Source of the DNA: Idiomarina sp. X4
GTDB lineage: Bacteria; Pseudomonadota; Gammaproteobacteria; Enterobacterales; Alteromonadaceae
DNA length: 64,000 nucleotides
NCBI RefSeq assembly: GCF_002808045.1
Contig: NZ_CP025000.1
Span: 310,001 to 374,000 of the forward strand
Direction: 5' to 3'
A program made the translations under genes and the position numbers. Shown here in pieces: positions 53,092-60,646 of this stretch. The notes under the pieces are model-generated. The model searched no databases, had not been told where the DNA came from, and worked only from the letters and a program-made list of their open reading frames with translations. The first letter of the stretch is position 1; every line of letters starts with the position of its first letter.

Positions 53092-54252
53092 TTAAATGCC
53101 GCTGTATCCGACTTCTTTCATGATTGAGCGCGCCATATTATCCAAACTAATGCTTTTCGTTGAAATACCCGCTGAGGCAACCGCTTGCGGCATACCATAA
53201 ACAACACAGCTGTCCTGATCCTGAGCCCAGATAGTCGCGCCTTGTTGTTTCAACATACGTGAACCTTCACGGCCATCGGCCCCCATCCCAGTCAAAATAA
53301 CGCCCAACACCTTGCCCATATACACTTTTGATAAGCTGGCAAAGGTTAAGTCGACACTGGGTTTATACGTAACGCGGCCACTGGTATCCTCTTTGACTCG
53401 CAGCCGGGCACTGCCGGATCGACCTTCTACCACTAATTGCTTGCCACCCGGCGCTAAGTAAGCCGTGCCAGGGGTCAATACATCGCCATCCTCGGCTTCT
53501 TTCACGCGTATCTTACACAACCCGTCCAGGCGCTGAGAAAAGGCTTTAGTAAAAGCCGCTGGCATATGTTGCACCATAACAATGGGGTACGGAAAGTTGC
53601 CCGGCAATTGCGTTAGTATTTTCTGCAATGCAACGGGCCCACCGGTTGATGTCCCAATCGCCAAAACTTGATACGCACGATTAATGCTCAAAGAGCCGGC
53701 GGCATCTGCTAATCGAGACGATGCTTGACGCTGGCTTTGCCGTTCTTCATTACGTTGTCGAATACGATCCAGCGCCGACACGGGCTCTTTCGGTTTCGCC
53801 GGCTCAGCGGTTCGACTTGTTGGTGTACGCGTTATTGTCGGCGTTCTGGCTGAGGGTTGCTTGGCAATGGCCAATACGCGATCTTGTAGCGTTTTAACCG
53901 CTTCATCACGGTTACGAGCGATATCTTCAAACTTCTTAGGTAAGAAGTCCGCAGCGCCAGCTTCTAACGCATTTAGCGTTGCCGTTGCACCTTCGTGAGT
54001 CAGTGACGAGAACATTAAAATGGGGCAAGGGTTGCTGCCCATAATGGTTTTTACCGCATCAATGCCGTTCATCACCGGCATTTCAATGTCCATGGTAATA
54101 ACGTCAGGCTTTAACGCTTTTGCTTGCGCTACCGCCTCCTCGCCATTATTGGCCGAGCCAATGACTTGAATATTTGAGTGTGCTTCCAGAATCTCGGTTA
54201 CCCGGCGTCTGAAAAACGCCGAGTCGTCCACTACGAGAACTTTAACTGTCAT
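53092..54252 (-). CDS. cheB: Chemotaxis response regulator protein-glutamate methylesterase
   Basis: A 386-residue two-domain enzyme. The receiver domain at 1-120 has phospho-acceptor Asp in [18 protein letters not shown] and Lys in FLPKKF. The methylesterase domain from about 185 shows the triad: Ser in [12 protein letters not shown], His in [14 protein letters not shown] and Asp in [12 protein letters not shown]. It demethylates chemoreceptors for adaptation. A basic, Arg-rich linker at about 135-180 joins the domains. No cheR is in the window. It is 15 bases after cheA. Confidence 0.96.
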   Translation of the reverse strand: MTVKVLVVDDSAFFRRRVTEILEAHSNIQVIGSANNGEEAVAQAKALKPDVITMDIEMPVMNGIDAVKTIMGSNPCPILMFSSLTHEGATATLNALEAGAADFLPKKFEDIARNRDEAVKTLQDRVLAIAKQPSARTPTITRTPTSRTAEPAKPKEPVSALDRIRQRNEERQSQRQASSRLADAAGSLSINRAYQVLAIGTSTGGPVALQKILTQLPGNFPYPIVMVQHMPAAFTKAFSQRLDGLCKIRVKEAEDGDVLTPGTAYLAPGGKQLVVEGRSGSARLRVKEDTSGRVTYKPSVDLTFASLSKVYMGKVLGVILTGMGADGREGSRMLKQQGATIWAQDQDSCVVYGMPQAVASAGISTKSISLDNMARSIMKEVGYSGI

Positions 54253-54267
54253 GAACGGTGTGTCCCG

Positions 54268-56430
54268 TTATCGTTTAGCGTAATACTTCAGCATGCTTGG
54301 TACGTCAATAATCAGCGCAATACCACCATCACTGGTAATGGTTGCACCTGCCATACCTGGCGTGCCCTGTAACAGTTTATCCAATGGTTTAATAACCACT
54401 TCTTCCTGACCAATGAGCGCATCGACCACAAAACCAACCTGCTGATTGCCAATCTGTACAACCACAACATGGCCGTTTTCATTGCGGCTTGAGCGGTCTG
54501 GGTTTCTCACCAGCCAATGTTCAAGGAAGAACAACGGTATCGCACGGTCACGTACAATCAGTGTTAACTGACCATCGACTGTATTGGTGCGCTTCATATC
54601 CAAATCGATAATTTCGCTGACAACCGCCAGTGGCAACGCAAACGTCTGCTCTTTCACTGCCACCATCAGAGTCGGCAAAATAGCTAAGGTTAATGGCACT
54701 TTAATCAGTAACTCAGTACCTTTACCCAGCTCTGACTGAATTTTGACACTACCATTTAGCTGGCTTATTTTGGTCTTTACTACGTCCATTCCGACGCCAC
54801 GGCCCGAAATATCAGACACTTGCTCTTTGGTCGAAAAACCAGCCGCAAAAATCAGGTTGTAAGCGTCTTCGTCGCTTAAGCGTGCTGCTGCGTCGGCATC
54901 TAAAATACCTTTATTAATGGCAATGCCTTTAAGCTTTTCAGCGTCCATACCCGCGCCGTCGTCTTTAATCGACAGCATAATATGGTCACCTTCCTGAGAA
55001 GCTGACAGCGTCACCGTACCCGCCCTTGGCTTACCGTTGGCCTCACGAACATCCGGCATTTCAATACCGTGGTCAACCGAGTTGCGCACTAAGTGAACCA
55101 GCGGATCAGCCAACGCTTCAACGAGGTTTTTATCCAAGTCGGTGTCTTCGCCGAACATTTCTAAGTTAATTTCTTTTTTCAGGCTGCGTGCTAAGTCACG
55201 AACTACCCGAGGGAAGCGACCAAAGACTTTCTTAATTGGCTGCATACGGGTTTTCATGACGGCGCCCTGTAAGTCGCCAGTGACAACATCCAGGTTTGAA
55301 ATGGCTTTGCCCATTTCGTCGTTATCAGAGTCGTCCGAATTGCTCAGACTCAATAAACGGTTGCGCACCAAAACAAGCTCACCAACCATGTTCATAATGT
55401 CGTCCAAACGTTTGGTATCGACTCGAACCGTGGTTTCCGCAGCCGGTTGCTGTGGTGCTGCCGGCTTCTTGTCAGCCGGTTTCTCTGCAGCTTTAGGCTT
55501 GTCTTCTTTTGCAGCAGGTTTAGCCGCTGGCTTGGCTTTTGGCTCTGGTTTAGGCGCCGCCTTTTTCTCAGGCTTAGGCGTACCTTTTGGCTTTTCTTCT
55601 TTTCCGTTATCCACACTCTTCGTCGGTGCCTTGCCAGAACCATGCAGTTCATCTAACAGGGACTCAAACTCATCATCGGTAATTTCATCGCTGTCGGCTG
55701 GCTCTTCTTGTTTCTTCTCAGCGCTTTTCGGCGCTTTTCCTGAGCCATGAAGCTCATCTAACAACGACTCAAATTCATCATCGGTAATTTCATCGTTGTC
55801 ATTATCAGCCGCAGCTTTCGGCGCATCGGCTTTCTTATCTGATTTGCCAACACCTGGGCCTTTGCCCTCACCGTGCAGCTCATCAAGTAAGGCTTCAAAT
55901 TCATCATCTTGAATTTCGTCTATGCCGCCATCGCCTGAGCTTTTGGTCGCTTCCGCTTTGGGTGCTTCTGGCTCTGGTTCGGGTTCCGGTTCTGGCTCAG
56001 CTTCTTTAGACGGCGCTTCAATAGGAGCCTCGTCTTCAGACTCAGGCTGACTGAGTTTGTGCAGTAGCTCGAGTAATTTGTCATCGGCAGGACTGATGTC
56101 TTCACGAGCTTGTACCTGTGCAAACTGAGCATTGATAGTGTCCAGCGCTTGAAGAATCACGTCCATTAAGTCTGACGTAACCGTGCGCTGACCATTACGC
56201 AAAGTATCAAACACGTTTTCAGCACCATGGCAGGTATCCACTAAGGCAGTTAGCGACAGAAAGCCTGCGCCGCCTTTCACGGTATGAAAGCCACGGAAAA
56301 TCGCGTTTAATAAATCTTTGTTTTCTGGGTCGTTTTCTAGCTCAACTAACTGCTCAGACAGCTGCTCGAGGATCTCTCCCGCCTCGATCAAAAAGTCCTG
56401 CAGTATGTCTTCATCCATATCAAAGCTCAT
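54268..56430 (-). CDS. cheA: Chemotaxis histidine kinase CheA with triple acidic linker repeat
   Basis: A 720-residue kinase that phosphorylates CheY and CheB. P1 phosphotransfer domain 1-127 with His49 (FHTVKGGAGF). Residues 135-330 are a charged linker holding three copies of E-I-x-D-D-E-F-E-x-L-L-D-E-L-H-G, at about 171-191, 213-234 and 248-269, then a Lys/Pro/Ala-rich stretch. P3 dimerisation starts at about 333 (TTVRVDTKRLDDIMNMVGEL). P4 kinase contains N, G1 and G2 boxes (LVRNSVDHGIE, DDGAGMD, GRGVGMDVVK). P5 at about 590-720 is CheW-like. No folded P2 domain is recognisable. It lies 13 bases after cheZ. Confidence 0.96.
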   Translation of the reverse strand: MSFDMDEDILQDFLIEAGEILEQLSEQLVELENDPENKDLLNAIFRGFHTVKGGAGFLSLTALVDTCHGAENVFDTLRNGQRTVTSDLMDVILQALDTINAQFAQVQAREDISPADDKLLELLHKLSQPESEDEAPIEAPSKEAEPEPEPEPEPEAPKAEATKSSGDGGIDEIQDDEFEALLDELHGEGKGPGVGKSDKKADAPKAAADNDNDEITDDEFESLLDELHGSGKAPKSAEKKQEEPADSDEITDDEFESLLDELHGSGKAPTKSVDNGKEEKPKGTPKPEKKAAPKPEPKAKPAAKPAAKEDKPKAAEKPADKKPAAPQQPAAETTVRVDTKRLDDIMNMVGELVLVRNRLLSLSNSDDSDNDEMGKAISNLDVVTGDLQGAVMKTRMQPIKKVFGRFPRVVRDLARSLKKEINLEMFGEDTDLDKNLVEALADPLVHLVRNSVDHGIEMPDVREANGKPRAGTVTLSASQEGDHIMLSIKDDGAGMDAEKLKGIAINKGILDADAAARLSDEDAYNLIFAAGFSTKEQVSDISGRGVGMDVVKTKISQLNGSVKIQSELGKGTELLIKVPLTLAILPTLMVAVKEQTFALPLAVVSEIIDLDMKRTNTVDGQLTLIVRDRAIPLFFLEHWLVRNPDRSSRNENGHVVVVQIGNQQVGFVVDALIGQEEVVIKPLDKLLQGTPGMAGATITSDGGIALIIDVPSMLKYYAKR
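55624..55920 (-). repeat. Threefold coding repeat in the cheA linker
   Basis: Three direct repeats (about 55858-55920, 55729-55794 and 55624-55689) encode 21-22-residue units with the core DDEFE-LLDELHG-GK-P. Copies 2 and 3 are almost identical in protein and closely similar in DNA, which suggests recent duplication; copy 1 is more divergent. Confidence 0.85.
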
Positions 56431-56443
56431 GCGACTGATGCTC

Positions 56444-57193
56444 CTAGAAACCTAAACTGGACAGTAAGTCGTCCACTTCGTCTTGCCCACCAACAACGTC
56501 ATCACGTTTATCGGCATCAATAATCGGGCCTTCTGCCTCACTGGCACTTTTCTGCTTTGAAGATTCGGTTTTTTCAGCTTCTCTTCGAGCTTCTTCTTTG
56601 CCGAATATTTTTAACAGTTCAATGAGATTCTTCTCGACGTCTTCAACCAGTTGAATAACCCGTCGAATGACCTGCCCAGTAATATCCTGATAATCCTGAG
56701 CCATAAGCACTTCGGTCATAAGCCCATGCACTTGCGGCATATTTTCACCGCAGCGCTTAAGTACATCATCGACCTGATGGCACAAAGACTTGAATTCATT
56801 TATCTCAATATCGTTGCTCATCAACCGATTCCAGACCGGCATGACACTTTCAACGCGCTGGTGCATGTCGTCAGCCATCGGTAAACAAGCCTCTACCGCA
56901 TCCATTGTTCGGTTCGCGGCATCTTCTGTTTTTTGAATAACGTACTGTAAACGGTTTTGCGCATCAGGAAGATCATCTTCTGTCATTTGCACAATACGAG
57001 GATCCAGTTGGAAGTCCTGCAATGCTTCGTGGAGGTCACGCGTCAGCTGACCCACTGAAGTAAACAGTTTGTCATTGCGACGGTTGTATACGTCTTCCAG
57101 AAGTTGATTGGCTTGTTGCTGCTTTCCCTCTTCCAGCAAAGACACGAGTTCTTTAGCCTGCTCGAGGGAAATATCATGGGCTTTATCAGACAT
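56444..57193 (-). CDS. cheZ: Protein phosphatase CheZ
   Basis: A 249-residue CheY-P phosphatase. The catalytic stretch MAQDYQDITGQVIRR holds the Asp and Gln of the active site, in a long helical hairpin. The acidic C-terminal peptide ending DEVDDLLSSLGF is the CheY-binding tail. I prefer the ATG at 57193, which has AGGG 8 bases upstream; an ATG at 57199 would add two residues but lies too near that sequence. It is 13 bases after cheY. Confidence 0.94.
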   Translation of the reverse strand: MSDKAHDISLEQAKELVSLLEEGKQQQANQLLEDVYNRRNDKLFTSVGQLTRDLHEALQDFQLDPRIVQMTEDDLPDAQNRLQYVIQKTEDAANRTMDAVEACLPMADDMHQRVESVMPVWNRLMSNDIEINEFKSLCHQVDDVLKRCGENMPQVHGLMTEVLMAQDYQDITGQVIRRVIQLVEDVEKNLIELLKIFGKEEARREAEKTESSKQKSASEAEGPIIDADKRDDVVGGQDEVDDLLSSLGF

Positions 57194-57206
57194 GGTCATA
57201 GCCCTT

Positions 57207-57590
57207 TTAGCTAATGCGTTCGAAAATCTTGTCGAGCTTTTCTTTTAACGTCACTGCGGTGAATGGTTTTACGATGTAGCCATTAACACCAGCCTGTGCT
57301 GCAGCAATGATTTGTTCGCGTTTTGCTTCCGCCGTTACCATTAGTACCGGCAAGTGCGACAGATTATCGTCTTTACGAATTTCTTTTAGCAGATCGATAC
57401 CTTGCATGCCCGGCATGTTCCAGTCGGTCACGACAAAGTCAAAATCGCCGTTTTGCAACATAGGCAGAGCCGTGTTGCCGTCATCGGCTTCCTGAATATT
57501 CGTAAAACCAAGGTCACGAAGTAAGTTCTTAATGATTCGTCTCATTGTAGAAAAGTCATCTACAACAAGAATTTTCATATTTTTATCCAA
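57207..57590 (-). CDS. cheY: Chemotaxis response regulator CheY
   Basis: A 127-residue single-domain receiver: acidic pair in [12 protein letters not shown], phospho-acceptor Asp in [13 protein letters not shown], switch Thr in [11 protein letters not shown] and Lys in YIVKPFT. Phosphorylated CheY binds FliM to change motor rotation. I infer a TTG start at 57590, with GGAGG 5 bases upstream and a product beginning [12 protein letters not shown] as in Shewanella relatives. The next ATG (57578) would drop four residues and a GTG at 57602 would add four. Confidence 0.94.
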   Translation of the reverse strand: MDKNMKILVVDDFSTMRRIIKNLLRDLGFTNIQEADDGNTALPMLQNGDFDFVVTDWNMPGMQGIDLLKEIRKDDNLSHLPVLMVTAEAKREQIIAAAQAGVNGYIVKPFTAVTLKEKLDKIFERIS

Positions 57591-57626
57591 AGCACCCTCC
57601 ACTGAGGCTCTCGATTACCACCAAAA

Positions 57627-58352
57627 TTATTCAACCCAATTCTGCATTCGCGACTTGAGCCGCACCATTGCCTGACTGTGAATTTGACTAACGCGAGACT
57701 CGCTCACGCTCAGCACTTCACCTATCTCTTTTAAATTCAATTCTTCATCATAATACAATGAAAGCACTAAAGCTTCACGCTCTGGTAACGAAGAAATTGT
57801 CGATACCAGGGCTTTATGAAACGCTGCGTTTTCGACATCACGCTGTGGCTCATACGCCGAACCCGTCACTTGCTCCGGTATAATCGCATCTTCAGAAACG
57901 CCTAAGTCTTCAATACCGATGATTCGCCCTGAACTGACATCACGCAAAATAGCGTGGTATTCATCCAGGCCAATGCCCAGCTTGCTAGCGACTTCGGTGT
58001 CTTTTGCATCACGTCCGGTGTCATTTTCGACCTGCCGGATGGCTTCTAACACACGACGGTGGTTTCTGTGTACTGAGCGCGGCGCCCAGTCACCACGACG
58101 AATCTCATCCAGCATAGCGCCACGAATACGTATTCCGGCAAAGGTTTCAAAACTGGCGCCTTTGCTGTTATCAAAATTCCGTGCCGCTTCTAATAAGCCT
58201 ATCATGCCCGCTTGAATTAAGTCATCGACTTGCACACTGGCGGGTAGTCTCGCCATCATGTGATGCGCAATTCGCTTAACCAGCCCCGTATGCTGCTCAA
58301 TAATAGCGTTACGGTTGTCGGCTGTTGCGGTATAAGCGGCGGCTTTATTCAT
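57627..58352 (-). CDS. fliA: Flagellar sigma factor FliA (sigma-28)
   Basis: A 241-residue sigma-70-family factor for late flagellar and chemotaxis genes. Region 2 (LPASVQVDDLIQAGMIGLLEA, then FETFAGIRIRGAMLDEIR) and region 4 (LPEREALVLSLYYDEELNLK and SESRVSQIHSQA) are standard. I prefer the ATG at 58352 (MNKAAAYT, as in Shewanella relatives), which overlaps the flhG stop by 8 bases (ATGAATAA). An ATG at 58361 adds three residues. Confidence 0.94.
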   Translation of the reverse strand: MNKAAAYTATADNRNAIIEQHTGLVKRIAHHMMARLPASVQVDDLIQAGMIGLLEAARNFDNSKGASFETFAGIRIRGAMLDEIRRGDWAPRSVHRNHRRVLEAIRQVENDTGRDAKDTEVASKLGIGLDEYHAILRDVSSGRIIGIEDLGVSEDAIIPEQVTGSAYEPQRDVENAAFHKALVSTISSLPEREALVLSLYYDEELNLKEIGEVLSVSESRVSQIHSQAMVRLKSRMQNWVE

Positions 58353-59217
58353 TGGCAACATCCCGCTTACTCCCGTTATCGGCAGAAGTTATCAATTGCT
58401 CAAGGAAAAATTCTAAATGCCCTCCTGCCTGAGCAGGAATTGGCCAATCCAGAGCCTTCTTCGCTAATGCTTTAAACGCCAGTGACGCCGGCGATTTGGG
58501 ATACGCCAACACCATTGGTTGTTGTTTTCTAACGGCCAACCGCAAATTCTCGTCGTGAGGAACTATCGCTGCTAACTCTAATGCCACATCGAGGAAACGA
58601 TCCGTGACCTTAGTCAACTTATTAAACAATACCTGCCCTTCGCGCATGTTGCGCACCATATTGGCAACAACTTTGAATTTAAACAGTCCTTGTTCACGAC
58701 TTAATACTTTAATAAGTGCGTAAGCATCGGTGATTGAAGTAGGTTCATCGCAGACAACCACAAGAACATCCTGGGAAGCCCGGGCAAAGCTGACCACGGT
58801 GTTTCCAATACCCGCCGCCGTGTCCACAATAAGAACGTCGTAGTTTCCCTGCAGTTGGCTAAACGCCCGAATAAGACCGGCGTGCTCTGACTCGCTCAAG
58901 TCAACCATGGAGCGAGTTCCTGAGGTCGCCGGGACGATTTTTATGCCACCCGGCCCTTCAATTAAAATATCTTCCAGTTCGCATTGGCCGCTCAGTACAT
59001 GAGACAGGTTGCGCTCAACACGCAAGCCCAGCATGACGTCGACATTAGCCAAGCCAAGGTCGGCATCAAGTACCAGTACTCGTTTTCCCTGCTTCGCCAT
59101 AGCGATGGCCATATTCAGCGAGACGTTGGTTTTACCCACGCCACCTTTACCACCTGTGACGGCTATGACTTTTACTTTTGACTGTTTCATTCTTCGCAGA
59201 CCGCTTGCTTGATCCAT
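58345..59217 (-). CDS. flhG: Flagellar number regulator FlhG (FleN)
   Basis: A 290-residue MinD-like ATPase with deviant Walker A GGKGGVGKTNVSL at residues 22-34 and Walker B segment LIVDTAAGIG near 130. The C-terminal helix region could act as the membrane-targeting sequence. FlhG restrains the flagellar master regulator and FlhF so that a single polar flagellum forms. An in-frame ATG nine codons on (MKQSKVKVIAV) is a possible shorter start. Order flhA-flhF-flhG-fliA is conserved in polar flagellates. Confidence 0.94.
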   Translation of the reverse strand: MDQASGLRRMKQSKVKVIAVTGGKGGVGKTNVSLNMAIAMAKQGKRVLVLDADLGLANVDVMLGLRVERNLSHVLSGQCELEDILIEGPGGIKIVPATSGTRSMVDLSESEHAGLIRAFSQLQGNYDVLIVDTAAGIGNTVVSFARASQDVLVVVCDEPTSITDAYALIKVLSREQGLFKFKVVANMVRNMREGQVLFNKLTKVTDRFLDVALELAAIVPHDENLRLAVRKQQPMVLAYPKSPASLAFKALAKKALDWPIPAQAGGHLEFFLEQLITSADNGSKRDVANE

Positions 59218-59273
59218 CGGGCGTATCTCTTATTTTACATCTTCGACAACAGCGTCATTGTATAACGGCTCAC

Positions 59274-60629
59274 TCAGCGAGAAAACGCCGCATTCCAGTA
59301 CGATTTTGGCACGTCTGATACCGAGGAACAAATGCTTTTGTCCATTAACCGCTCGGCTTCAGATACCAGGTAATTTGCATCAGCAACTTTAATGTCTTCC
59401 GGTACTTGCTGACCGTTGGTGATATATCCAACCGGCAGGCCGTACTCAATTGCCACACTGATACTTTCTCCTAAACTTAAGCATTCGTCCAGTTTGGTAA
59501 AAATGCAACCCGACAAAGGTAGTGTTTTGAATTGTTTAACGGCGTCATTTAACACCTGGCTTTGTGAGGTTGCCGACAATACCAGATAAGGTCGAATTCT
59601 CAGGCGGGTATTTTGTATTAATTGGCCAAGTTGCTCGCTTAAGCGCTTGTCGCGCTGACCCATACCTGCCGTATCAATCAAAATTAGGCTTTTGTCACGC
59701 AGCGACAGTAATGCATCCGCTAGCTCTTTTGCGTCTTTTGCCACTTTTACCGGACAGCCAATAATACGTCCGTAAGTCTGTAATTGTTCACTGGCACCAA
59801 TTCGGAAGGTGTCAGTGGTAATTAAAGCAACTTTGTCAGAGCCATGACGCTGAGCGTAACGGGCCGCCAGCTTAGCGATGGTGGTGGTTTTGCCAACGCC
59901 GGTAGGACCAACGAGTGCCACTGCACCGCCGCGTGTCAAAATATCGTCATTGGTGGTATTCAGCTGACCTTCCAACAAATGCATGGTTTGTTCCCAGGCA
60001 TCCTCGTCTGAACTGCTTTCAGGAATAAAACAGGCAATCTGATCCGCGATGCGTTCACTCAAGCCCATCGTCATAAGCCGTTGCATCAACATAGCGCGCA
60101 CTGGTTCTTCGCGATCCATCTCTTGCTTCATGAGACCGCTTAACTGGTGCTCTAACAACTGACGAATACCGTTCACTTGTGAGCGCAGCTCTGCTATTGC
60201 TTCCGAGTCGTTGCTGTCCGGCGTATTAACTTGCTCAGGGAAGATATCCGCTTGTGAAGACTCTTGTTGAGCCGGCGCTGACTGATGCGCCATTTGCTGA
60301 TAAATATCGTGTTTTGCCGGCGTTTCAGGTTGACCGGTCGTTTGTGCTGTCTCTTGCGGAGACGTTTGCGAAGGCGCGGCATTTTGACGCTGCAGCAATT
60401 CAGCCAACGACTGAGCCGGTGCTTCCGACTCTTGCTTTGGTGCCTGAGTATTTGCGGAGGTCTCTGGAGCCGCTTCTGGCGCACGCGCGTCAGGGTCAAC
60501 AGCAGCCACTAACTCAATACCACCGTTCACCTTTTTATTGGAAAGAATAATCGCATCAGCGCCTAAGGTTTCTTTAACCTGCTGTAAGCCTCGACGCATA
60601 TCCTCTGCAAAAAAGCGTTTAATTTTCAC
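59274..60629 (-). CDS. flhF: Flagellar placement GTPase FlhF
   Basis: A 451-residue SRP-type GTPase that sets the polar site of flagellum assembly. The N-terminal B region at 1-130 has a Gln/Pro/Ala-rich disordered stretch at about 55-150. The N domain at about 150-220 is followed by the G domain: G1 GPTGVGKTTTIAKLA near 240, G3 LIDTAGMGQRD near 318 and G4-like FTKLDE near 378. It starts MKIKRFFAEDMRRGLQQVKE, the invariant FlhF beginning. It lies 17 bases after flhA. Confidence 0.95.
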   Translation of the reverse strand: MKIKRFFAEDMRRGLQQVKETLGADAIILSNKKVNGGIELVAAVDPDARAPEAAPETSANTQAPKQESEAPAQSLAELLQRQNAAPSQTSPQETAQTTGQPETPAKHDIYQQMAHQSAPAQQESSQADIFPEQVNTPDSNDSEAIAELRSQVNGIRQLLEHQLSGLMKQEMDREEPVRAMLMQRLMTMGLSERIADQIACFIPESSSDEDAWEQTMHLLEGQLNTTNDDILTRGGAVALVGPTGVGKTTTIAKLAARYAQRHGSDKVALITTDTFRIGASEQLQTYGRIIGCPVKVAKDAKELADALLSLRDKSLILIDTAGMGQRDKRLSEQLGQLIQNTRLRIRPYLVLSATSQSQVLNDAVKQFKTLPLSGCIFTKLDECLSLGESISVAIEYGLPVGYITNGQQVPEDIKVADANYLVSEAERLMDKSICSSVSDVPKSYWNAAFSR

Positions 60630-60646
60630 AAGCGACTCCCGTTGTC

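Noticed and set aside
55142-55750. A 202-codon open frame on plus, opposite cheA
   Set aside because: It mirrors the repetitive, low-complexity linker of cheA on the other strand and shows no start signal or protein-like composition.
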